From Streptomyces niveus (GTDB lineage: Bacteria > Actinomycetota > Actinomycetes > Streptomycetales > Streptomycetaceae), in assembly GCF_002009175.1 (NCBI RefSeq), contig NZ_CP018047.1:2976001-3040000 (forward strand): a stretch of 64,000 nt of DNA. Reading direction: 5' to 3'. Each line of letters begins with the position of its first letter. Position 1 is the stretch's first letter. The position numbers and the translations under genes were made by a program. The notes under the pieces were generated by a model. That model had not been told where the DNA came from. It did no database searches and worked only from the letters and a program-made list of their open reading frames with translations. Of the stretch, positions 17,834-26,536 are shown piece by piece.

Positions 17834-18713
17834 GCTCCAGCTGGTCCAGCGTCGCCGCCACCGCCGGGACCTGTGCCAGATCGGGCAGGGTGAGCGCGAC
17901 GATCTCCCGCCGTACGGCGGGCTCGACGGTGACCGCGCGGGCGCCCTTCGGCAGCACCGACTCCAGGGCCAGCTCCGGCAGGAAGGCGACCCCGAGTCCC
18001 GCCCCGACGAGGCCGATCACCGCCGGGTAGTCGTCCGTCGCGAAATCGATACGAGGGGTGAAGCCCGCCTTCTCGCAGGCGTCCACCAGTTGGTGACGGC
18101 AGCGCGGGCAGCCCGCGATCCACGCCTCGTCGGCGAGGTCCCCGATCGCGACCGTGCCTGCCGCAGCCAGCCGGTGCCCCTCGGGGAGCAGTCCGATCAG
18201 CCGGTCGGTGAGCAGCGGCCGTACGACCAGGTCGTCCCACTCCTCGGCGCCGCCGGTGGAGTCGTAGCGGAAGGCCAGCGCCAGGTCGCAGTCGCCGTCG
18301 CGCAGCATCTCCACGGAGCGGGGCGGCTCGGCGTCGACGAGCGAGACGCGGGTGCCCGGGTGGGCGGCGCGCAGGGCGGCCAGTGCGGTGGGGACCAGGG
18401 TGGAGCTGCCGCTGGGGAACGAGACCAGCCGCACCCGCCCGGCGCGCAGCCCCGCGATGGCCGCGACCTCCTCCTCGGCGGCCGTGAGGCCCGACAGGAT
18501 GCCCGTCGCGTGGCGTACGAGCGCTTCGCCGGCCTGCGTGAGGCGCATCGCGCGGCCGGTTCTGATCAGCAGGGTCGTCCCGACCGACGCTTCGAGGACC
18601 TTCATCTGCTGACTGACGGCCGGCTGGGTGCAGCCCAGCTCGCGGGCGGCGGCGGAGAACGAGCCGGTGGCGGCGACGGCGCGCAGGACACGGAGGTGAC
18701 GGGCTTCGATCAC
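17817..18713 (-). CDS. LysR-family transcriptional regulator
   Basis: 298 residues, normal LTTR length. The N-terminal winged helix is HLRVLRAVAATGSFSAAARE with LGCTQPAVSQQMKVLE; a two-lobed effector domain follows. The GTG at 18713 is fixed by the domain start, yet the purine run GAGGG abuts it with no spacer, so initiation may be leaderless or weak. It is divergent from the MOSC gene with only 94 bp between, and that gap contains a textbook T-N11-A box, so it probably controls the MOSC gene and itself. The inducer is unknown. Confidence 0.92.
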   Translation of the reverse strand: MIEARHLRVLRAVAATGSFSAAARELGCTQPAVSQQMKVLEASVGTTLLIRTGRAMRLTQAGEALVRHATGILSGLTAAEEEVAAIAGLRAGRVRLVSFPSGSSTLVPTALAALRAAHPGTRVSLVDAEPPRSVEMLRDGDCDLALAFRYDSTGGAEEWDDLVVRPLLTDRLIGLLPEGHRLAAAGTVAIGDLADEAWIAGCPRCRHQLVDACEKAGFTPRIDFATDDYPAVIGLVGAGLGVAFLPELALESVLPKGARAVTVEPAVRREIVALTLPDLAQVPAVAATLDQLERAASR

Positions 18714-18732
18714 CCCTCAAACATAAGGGAGA

Positions 18733-18747
18733 CTTGTAGTTATCAAG
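18733..18747. promoter_or_regulatory. LysR-type operator (T-N11-A)
   Basis: CTTG-N7-CAAG, a 15-bp dyad containing T-N11-A, sits in the divergent space between the LysR gene (start 18713) and the MOSC gene (start 18808). This is the canonical LTTR recognition site layout. Confidence 0.75.
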
Positions 18748-18807
18748 AAATTAGGGGTGGAACATTTGAGAGGCACGACGCGGGGGCGGGGAGTTAGCGT
18801 GCCGGTC

Positions 18808-19509
18808 ATGAAGCTTCTGACCGTGAATGTGGGGCGGCCCACGGCCGTCGGGTACACGGACGCGCCGGGTGGCGCGACCGGCATCGACAAGCGGCCGGTC
18901 GACGGCCCGGTCCCGGTGCGTGATCCCGGCCTCAAAGGCGTCGGCGCCAGTGGGGTCGTGGGGGACACGGTGTGCGATCTGCGCCATCACGGCGGCAGCG
19001 ACCAGGCGGTTTACGCGTACGCGCGGGAGGATCTGGACTTCTGGGAGCGGGAGTTGGGACGTCCGCTGGCCAACGGCTGCTTCGGCGAGAACCTCACGAC
19101 GTCCGGGATCGATCTGAACGGGACGAAGATCGGGGAGCGTTGGCGGGTCGGCCCCGATCTGGTGCTGGAGGCGACCAGCGGCCGGATCCCGTGCCGTACG
19201 TTCGCGGGCTTTCTCGGCGAGAAGGGCTGGGTCAGGCGGTTCACCCGGCAGGGCGTCACCGGCGCGTACTTCCGGGTCGTCGTGCCGGGCGAGATCCGCG
19301 CGGGCGACCCGATCGAGATCGTGCACCGGCCGGACCACGACGTGACGGTGGCGCTCGCCTTCCGGGCCGCGACGACCGAGCGCGAACTGCTGCCACGCGT
19401 GCTGGCGGCCGGAGAGGCCCTGCACACCGAGGAGTTGAGGATCGCGCGGGAGTACGTGGCCAGGTACGGCGACGCCCGCGCCGGCGCGGACACCGCCGAA
19501 GTCGGTTAG
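18808..19509 (+). CDS. MOSC domain protein (YiiM-like)
   Basis: 233 residues from ATG 18808; GTG 18799 is an alternative. YiiM-type MOSC signatures: GIDKRPV, VGDTVCDLRHHGGSDQAVYAY, GENLTTSGID, and the conserved Cys of the sulfur-binding motif in GRIPCRTF (about Cys129), followed by FTRQGVTGAYFRV. The family is linked to molybdenum cofactor sulfur chemistry and to detoxification of N-hydroxylated compounds; E. coli YiiM confers 6-hydroxylaminopurine resistance. Divergent from, and probably regulated by, the LysR gene. Confidence 0.9.
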   Translation: MKLLTVNVGRPTAVGYTDAPGGATGIDKRPVDGPVPVRDPGLKGVGASGVVGDTVCDLRHHGGSDQAVYAYAREDLDFWERELGRPLANGCFGENLTTSGIDLNGTKIGERWRVGPDLVLEATSGRIPCRTFAGFLGEKGWVRRFTRQGVTGAYFRVVVPGEIRAGDPIEIVHRPDHDVTVALAFRAATTERELLPRVLAAGEALHTEELRIAREYVARYGDARAGADTAEVG

Positions 19510-19636
19510 CACCGGTCGGTGGGGACTAGGACGGCACGGCGGGCGGGTCCGCCGTGCCCGGCGTGCGGTTCGGTACGCGCTTCCGATGGTCGGACGATCG
19601 CTCGCACCGGTCGTGCGACCGTCTAACGTGCGCCCT

Positions 19637-20440
19637 ATGACGACTGCTTTGATTACGGGCGCGACAGCGGGGATCGGCGCCGCCTTCGCCCGGCGGCTCG
19701 CCGCGGGCGGTACCTCCCAGTCCGGCGGGGTGGGAGGCGGCCACAACCTGGTGCTTGTCGCCCGCGACACCGAGCGCCTGCGGCGCCAGGCCACCGAACT
19801 CCACGACCTGCACGGCATCGAGGCGGAGGTGCTGACCGCCGACCTCGCCACGGACGAGGGGATCGAGGCGGTCGAGAAGCGTCTCGGCGACCGTCAGCAC
19901 CCGATCGATCTGCTGGTCAACAACGCGGGGTTCGGGAACAAGGGCCGGTTCCTCGACGTCTCGATGGCCGACGAGCTGACCATGCTGAAGGTGCACTGCG
20001 AGGCGGTGCTGCGGCTGACGTCGGCCGCCGTCACCGGGATGCGGGAGCGCGGGCGCGGAGGTGTGGTGAACGTGTCGTCGGTGGCCGCGTTCGTACCGCG
20101 CGGGACGTACGGCGCGTCGAAGGCGTGGGTCGTGCAGTTCACCCAGGGCGCCGCACGGGATCTGACGGGGACCGGGGTGCGGCTGATGGCACTCTGCCCC
20201 GGCTTCACACGGACGGAGTTCCACGACCGGGCCGGGATGGGGACGGACAACATCCCCAACTGGATGTGGCTGGACGCCGACAAGCTGGTGACGGCCGCCC
20301 TGGCCGACCTGGCGCGCGGCAAGACGGTGTCGGTGCCCGATCCGCGTTACAAGGCGCTGATGAGCGCGGTGAAGCTCACGCCGCGCGGGCTGCTCGGCGG
20401 GCTCACGTCGAAGACGGGACGGAAGTACGGGCCGCAGTAG
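19637..20440 (+). CDS. Short-chain dehydrogenase/reductase
   Basis: 267 residues from ATG 19637. Classical SDR: cofactor loop TGATAGIGAAFARRL, NNAG near 95, the catalytic Ser in VSSVAAF, and YGASK (Tyr about 157, Lys +4). An NADP-preferring Arg follows the second strand (VARDTERLRRQ). The substrate is unknown; it resembles the general 'SDR family oxidoreductase' group. A 2-hydroxyacid dehydrogenase gene follows in the same direction after 82 bp. Confidence 0.9.
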   Translation: MTTALITGATAGIGAAFARRLAAGGTSQSGGVGGGHNLVLVARDTERLRRQATELHDLHGIEAEVLTADLATDEGIEAVEKRLGDRQHPIDLLVNNAGFGNKGRFLDVSMADELTMLKVHCEAVLRLTSAAVTGMRERGRGGVVNVSSVAAFVPRGTYGASKAWVVQFTQGAARDLTGTGVRLMALCPGFTRTEFHDRAGMGTDNIPNWMWLDADKLVTAALADLARGKTVSVPDPRYKALMSAVKLTPRGLLGGLTSKTGRKYGPQ

Positions 20441-20522
20441 CCGGGCGGGGGCTCCGGCCACGATCGCGGACGATCGAGTGACGACCCATGCGGACGACCC
20501 CACGAGGAGACCGACTTCCACC

Positions 20523-21557
20523 ATGCACGACGCCACCGACAACCGGCCTTCCGCGCTGCTCTCGATGAGTCCGGGCATCGCGGAACGGCTGTTCTCCCCC
20601 GCTCGTCTCACCCGGCTGACCGGCCTCGTACGGACCGATCCGGGTCTTGTCGCGCACACCCTGACCGGTCCCGGTCTCGACCCCGCCGTCGCCACCGCGC
20701 TCGCAGACGCCGAAGTGCTGATCACCTGCTGGGGCGCGCCCCCGCTCACCGCGGAGGTGCTGGCCGCCGCGCCCCGGCTGCGCGCGGTCGTGCACGCGGC
20801 GGGCACCGTCAAACACCATGTCACGGACGCCTGTTGGGAGCGGGGCATCACGGTCGCGTCGGCGGCGACGGCCAACGCCCTGCCCGTCGCGGAGTACACG
20901 CTGGCCGCGATCCTCTTCGCGGGCAAGGGAGTTCTGGGCTCGGCCCACCGCTACCGGGAGGTGCGCGGCCCGCACGACTGGCACCGGGAGCTGGGCGGGG
21001 CGGGCAACTACCGCCGTACGGTCGGCATCGTCGGCGCGTCCCGGATCGGCCGCCGGGTGATCGAACTGCTGCGGCCGTTCGACCTCGATGTCCTGCTGTA
21101 CGACCCGTACGTGTCCGCCGACGAGGCGGCGGCGCTCGGCGTCGAACTTCTGCCGCTCGACGAACTGTGCGCGCGTGGCGACGTGGTGTCCGTCCACGCA
21201 CCGCAGGTCCCCGCGACCCGCCATATGATCGGCGCCGCCCAGCTCGCGGCGATGCGGGACGGGGCGACGCTGATCAACACGGCGCGCGGCTCGCTGGTCG
21301 ACGAGGACGCGCTGCTGCCGCAGCTGGTCTCCGGCAGGCTGAACGCGGTGCTGGATGTGACGGACCCCGAACTCCCGCCGCCCGACTCGCCGTTGTACGA
21401 CCTGCCGAACGTGCTGCTGACCCCGCATGTCGCGGGCTCGCTGGGCGGTGAACTGCACCGGATGGCTGATCAGGCGCTGGACGAGGTGGAGCGGTACGCG
21501 AAGGGGCTGCCGTTCGAGGATCCCGTACACCCGTCGTCGCTGCCGCACTCGGCGTAG
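20523..21557 (+). CDS. D-isomer-specific 2-hydroxyacid dehydrogenase
   Basis: 344 residues from ATG 20523. The NAD fold is VGIVGASRIGRRVIELL (about 166). Catalytic Arg in NTARGSLVDEDAL, Glu in the DVTDPELPPPDSPL block and His in LLTPHVAG (about 299) are all present. Family members interconvert 2-oxo and D-2-hydroxy acids; the substrate is not evident. Upstream GGAGA is 12 bp from the start, so the start is slightly uncertain. Confidence 0.88.
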   Translation: MHDATDNRPSALLSMSPGIAERLFSPARLTRLTGLVRTDPGLVAHTLTGPGLDPAVATALADAEVLITCWGAPPLTAEVLAAAPRLRAVVHAAGTVKHHVTDACWERGITVASAATANALPVAEYTLAAILFAGKGVLGSAHRYREVRGPHDWHRELGGAGNYRRTVGIVGASRIGRRVIELLRPFDLDVLLYDPYVSADEAAALGVELLPLDELCARGDVVSVHAPQVPATRHMIGAAQLAAMRDGATLINTARGSLVDEDALLPQLVSGRLNAVLDVTDPELPPPDSPLYDLPNVLLTPHVAGSLGGELHRMADQALDEVERYAKGLPFEDPVHPSSLPHSA

Positions 21558-21598
21558 GGCGTGTCCGCGAAGTCCCGCCTGGCCCGCGACGGAACGCG

Positions 21599-21636
21599 CC
21601 GAGGCCCGGCTCCCCCGAAGGGGCGCCGGGCCTCGG
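21599..21636. terminator. Terminator between convergent dehydrogenase and groEL
   Basis: 12-bp perfect stem (CCGAGGCCCGGC with GCCGGGCCTCGG) and a 14-nt loop that itself contains CCCC/GGGG. Lies between convergent genes. Confidence 0.8.
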
Positions 21637-21672
21637 TCGCGTACTGCCTGTCCTGCCGGTGACCGGTGAAGG

Positions 21673-23334
<1,662 letters not shown>

Positions 23335-23399
23335 CTACGCCCCGGACCGCCCGGCGATGCGGGGGCCAGGGGCGCAGTTTCACAGCGGGACTGTGAGGT

Positions 23400-23708
23400 T
23401 TACTTCTCGATGATCGCGAGCACGTCGCGAGCCGAGAGGACGAGGTACTCCTCGCCGCTGTACTTCACCTCAGTGCCGCCGTACTTGCTGTACAGAACGA
23501 CGTCGCCGACGGAAACGTCGAGCGGAAGCCGCTCGCCGTTCTCGAAGCGACCCGGACCGACGGCCAGGACGACGCCCTCCTGGGGCTTCTCCTTGGCAGT
23601 GTCCGGAATAACCAGGCCAGAGGCCGTGGTCTGCTCTGCGTCGAGCGGCTGGACCACAATGCGGTCCTCGAGCGGCTTGATGGCAACCTTGGTGCTGGCG
23701 GTCGTCAC
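23400..23708 (-). CDS. groES: Co-chaperonin GroES
   Basis: 102 residues. It caps GroEL to close the folding chamber. Hallmarks are [20 protein letters not shown], the mobile loop region [26 protein letters not shown] and [14 protein letters not shown]. First gene of the groES-groEL operon, downstream of two CIRCE operators. Confidence 0.97.
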   Translation of the reverse strand: MTTASTKVAIKPLEDRIVVQPLDAEQTTASGLVIPDTAKEKPQEGVVLAVGPGRFENGERLPLDVSVGDVVLYSKYGGTEVKYSGEEYLVLSARDVLAIIEK

Positions 23709-23810
23709 GATCCGACCTCCCCCTTCGGAGATCTCACGGGGTTAACTGTCTGGGTCGCGTGACCGGGCTCGATCCGTCGTCGCGGGTGCCGGACCTGTCC
23801 TGTCACGCAT

Positions 23811-23837
23811 TTGGCACTCTCCAGTGGGGAGTGCCAG
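23811..23837 (-). promoter_or_regulatory. CIRCE operator 2 (HrcA site)
   Basis: TTGGCACTC-N9-GAGTGCCAG; both nine-base arms match the CIRCE consensus apart from single bases at the outer end. It overlaps the predicted transcription start of groES. Confidence 0.88.
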
Positions 23838-23842
23838 ACATG

Positions 23843-23872
23843 ACACTATGACCGCGATTAGCACTCGGTCAA
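23843..23872 (-). promoter_or_regulatory. groES-groEL vegetative promoter
   Basis: On the minus strand TTGACC (23872-23867), 18 bp, then TAGTGT (23848-23843). The -35 lies within the spacer of CIRCE 1 and the start point (about 23836) falls in CIRCE 2, so HrcA bound at either should block RNA polymerase. Confidence 0.75.
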
Positions 23873-23884
23873 GCTGAGTGCCAA
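23858..23884 (-). promoter_or_regulatory. CIRCE operator 1 (HrcA site)
   Basis: TTAGCACTC-N9-GAGTGCCAA, one base from the perfect CIRCE palindrome. Overlaps the -35 of the groES promoter. Confidence 0.92.
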
Positions 23885-23920
23885 TCGAGGCCCGGCGCGA
23901 CGCGATCGGGTGGCCGTGTT

Positions 23921-24991
23921 CTAGACGTAGTCCTCCAGCTTCGCCACCGCGTAACCCTTGTCCGTGATCGTCTTCATGACGTGCCGGATCATGTCGGGCA
24001 TCGAGCCCTTCCACTCCCCCTTGCCGCGGAAGTGCGTGAGGACGATGTCGCCGGGGTGCAGGTCCCGGTCCCACTCGCGCCACTCCATGTGGTCGGGGAA
24101 CGCCTCGGACGACCACAGCGGCACCGCCTTGACGCCGCAGGACTTGGCGGCGCGGAGGGTGCCGGCGTCGTAGTTGCCGTACGGCGGACGGAACAGCTCG
24201 GGCCGCTTGCCGTACCGCTTCTGGATCTTCTCCTGCTGGCCGCAGATCTCCCGCTTCTGCTTCTCGTAGGAGAGCCCGGGGAGGTAGGGGTGGGTGAGGG
24301 TGTGGTTGTGCAGAGAGACACCGCGGGCCTGCATCTTCTTGAAGTAGGAGTAGTTGTCGTTGATGACGTAGTCGCTGAGGAAGGCGCTGTACGGGATCTT
24401 CAACTCGGTCATCATGCGCAGCAGTTCGGGGTCCTTCTCGGCGCCGTCGTCGATCGTCAGGAAGACGACCTTCTCTTTGGTCGGGACGTTGGTGAAGACC
24501 GGCGGGAGGGTCGCGCCGCCCGTGACCTCGAAGCCCTTGCGCGTGGTGATCCTCGGCTTCACCGCGGGCGGCGGGGGCGCGGCGAGCGGGGTCTTGGCGA
24601 GTTTCCACTTCTTGGCGGCCACGGCCCGGAGCGCCTGGGCCTTGGCGACGGCGGCCTCGGCCTTCTTCGCGTCCGCCTTCTTCACGGCGTCGGCCTTCTT
24701 CGCGGCGTCCGCCTTCCTCGCCTCCGCCTTCTTCGCCTCGGCCTTCTTCCCCGCGTCGGGGCCCGCCCGGCCCGGCGTGGCGGAGGCGGATTCGACGGGT
24801 CCGCCTCCTCCGCCACCCCCGTCCCCGCCGCGACCGCCGCGGTCTCCGCCGCCCCGGTCGCCGGACTCTCCCGCACAGGCGGAGCCGAGCGCGGCGATCA
24901 GGAGTACGGCGACGACCGCGCGCGCCCGTCCGCCGGTGTGCCTTTTTCGCCGCTCTGCGGCCTTTTCTTCGTTTTGTCGTACTAGTTGCAT
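23921..24991 (-). CDS. Secreted polysaccharide deacetylase (NodB domain), probable lipoprotein
   Basis: 356 residues from ATG 24991. The signal segment AVVAVLLIAALGSAC has an acceptable lipobox, so the mature protein is probably lipid-anchored. A Gly/Asp-rich then Lys/Ala-rich repetitive linker (AEKKAEARKADAAKK type, about 70-130) may be helical or wall-binding. The NodB domain (about 165-356) shows VVFLTIDDG (about 176; Ile replaces the usual Phe), HNHTLTH metal ligands (about 227-233), RPPYG (about 266) and LTHF. It should remove acetyl groups from peptidoglycan or another N-acetylated glycan outside the membrane. Divergent from the methyltransferase gene. Confidence 0.88.
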   Translation of the reverse strand: MQLVRQNEEKAAERRKRHTGGRARAVVAVLLIAALGSACAGESGDRGGGDRGGRGGDGGGGGGGPVESASATPGRAGPDAGKKAEAKKAEARKADAAKKADAVKKADAKKAEAAVAKAQALRAVAAKKWKLAKTPLAAPPPPAVKPRITTRKGFEVTGGATLPPVFTNVPTKEKVVFLTIDDGAEKDPELLRMMTELKIPYSAFLSDYVINDNYSYFKKMQARGVSLHNHTLTHPYLPGLSYEKQKREICGQQEKIQKRYGKRPELFRPPYGNYDAGTLRAAKSCGVKAVPLWSSEAFPDHMEWREWDRDLHPGDIVLTHFRGKGEWKGSMPDMIRHVMKTITDKGYAVAKLEDYV

Positions 24992-25081
24992 GGCGCCGCA
25001 TCCTGTCAGCGCGCGGTCCACGCGCCCGGCCGACACCGCCGGTGAGCACCGGCGGTCCCCCGCCTGGCCCACAATGGCCCG

Positions 25082-26359
25082 GTGACCGACCGCACCCCCT
25101 CCCCCGCACCGTCGCTCGCGCCGCTGCTCTCCGACGAGGGCCAGGCCCTGCTCGCCGCCCTCCGCGACCACGACCCGGCGCAGGAGCTGGCCCTGGCGAC
25201 CCGGCTGCGCCGCGACCACCCCGCCGAACTGGTCTCCGCGGCCCTCGCGCAGGCCCGGCTGCGGCAGCGGGCGGTCGCGAAGTTCGGCGAACGGGACGCG
25301 TACCGCATGTACTTCACGCCGCACGGCGTGGAGCAGGCCACCCGTACCTCGGTCGCCGCCCACCGGGCGGGCCGGTTCCGGGACATCGGTCTTCGGGACT
25401 CCGGCCCGGCGCGGATCACCGACCTGTGCTGCGGCGTCGGCGGCGACGCGATCGAGCTGGCCCGCGCCGGGTTCGCCGTGACGGCGGTCGACCGTGACGC
25501 CGTGACCTGCGAGATCGCCGCGCTCAACGTCACCACGCTTGCGCCGGACGCCCCGGCCGCGACCGTCGTGCGCGCGGACGTCCTGACGTACGACCTGGCG
25601 GCGGCCCCGGCTCCCGACGCCCTCTTCATCGACCCGGCCAGACGCGGCGGCCGAGGACGGATCTTCGATCCGGAGGCGTACTCCCCGCCGCTGTCCTGGG
25701 CGGTCGAGGCGGTACGCGCGGTCGGCGCCGGCGGCATCAAGATCGCGCCCGGCATCCCGCACGAGCTGGTCCCCGACGACTTCGAGGCCGAGTGGATCTC
25801 CGACGGCGGCGACGTCAAGGAGGCGGTGCTCTGGCACCACGCGACCGGGCCGGGGGCCGGTCCGGGTCCGGGATCGGAATCGGGTCCAGGGGCCGGGCCG
25901 GGTGCGATCACGCCCGGCGCCCGGCGCGCCACGCTGCTCCCGGCCGGCCTCACCCTGACCGGCCGCGGCCTGCCCGACCCGCCCGTCAGAGAGGTCGGCC
26001 GCTATCTGTACGAGCCGGACGGCGCCGTCATCCGCGCCCATCTGGTCGCCGAGGTCGCCGACGAGCTGGACGGCGGGCTGATCGACGAGACGATCGCGTA
26101 CATCACGGCGGACGAACGGCGCCCGACGCCGTACGCGGTGGCGTACGAGATCACCGACGAGCTGCCGTTCAACCTCAAGCGGCTCAAGGCCCTGCTCCGC
26201 GAGCGCGGCGTCGGCATCCTGACGGTCAAGAAGCGCGGCTCGCCCGTCGAACCGGAGGAGCTGCGGCGGAGGATGAAGCTTCAGGGTCGGGAATCGGCCA
26301 CGGTCTTCCTGACCCGGGTCGCTGGCGCGCCCACGATGCTGCTCGGCCACCCGGCCTGA
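25082..26359 (+). CDS. Class I SAM-dependent methyltransferase with THUMP-like domain
   Basis: 425 residues from a GTG at 25082. Residues about 30-110 form a helical N-terminal region (QARLRQRAVAKFGERDAYRM). The SAM-binding motif is DLCCGVGGDAIELA (about 113-126), then VTAVDRD and the FIDPARR motif (DPPY-like position). The C-terminal part, ITDELPFNLKRLKALLRERG, and FLTRVAGAPTMLLG match the THUMP-like end of this actinobacterial family. The DPxR in place of DPPY argues for an RNA substrate, but the target is unknown. A short Gly/Pro/Ser repeat (TGPGAGPGPGSESGPGAGPG) near 260 is strain-type variation. Confidence 0.82.
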   Translation: MTDRTPSPAPSLAPLLSDEGQALLAALRDHDPAQELALATRLRRDHPAELVSAALAQARLRQRAVAKFGERDAYRMYFTPHGVEQATRTSVAAHRAGRFRDIGLRDSGPARITDLCCGVGGDAIELARAGFAVTAVDRDAVTCEIAALNVTTLAPDAPAATVVRADVLTYDLAAAPAPDALFIDPARRGGRGRIFDPEAYSPPLSWAVEAVRAVGAGGIKIAPGIPHELVPDDFEAEWISDGGDVKEAVLWHHATGPGAGPGPGSESGPGAGPGAITPGARRATLLPAGLTLTGRGLPDPPVREVGRYLYEPDGAVIRAHLVAEVADELDGGLIDETIAYITADERRPTPYAVAYEITDELPFNLKRLKALLRERGVGILTVKKRGSPVEPEELRRRMKLQGRESATVFLTRVAGAPTMLLGHPA

Positions 26360-26536
26360 GCCACCCCGATCCCGGCCGATCCTCGCGAATCTCCTTGCGT
26401 CAGTGCGTATTTGAGACGATTTTGGGTCCCTGGGCCCATGCCATCTGGCGTGTTCCCGTCATAAGCTCCGCTGTCGGGGCGGTTTGACGCGTATGCCGCC
26501 CGAACGCCGCGTATCGCGAGGGTGGTTGGGGCGAGA

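Noticed and set aside
17248..17893. Upstream ORF overlapping whiD
   Set aside because: AGGAG precedes a GTG in the whiD leader, but the frame runs antiphase through whiD with no recognisable protein sequence.
25850..25915. Gly/Pro repeat in the methyltransferase as possible frameshift
   Set aside because: The frame continues normally on both sides and the C-terminal THUMP-like motifs are in frame.
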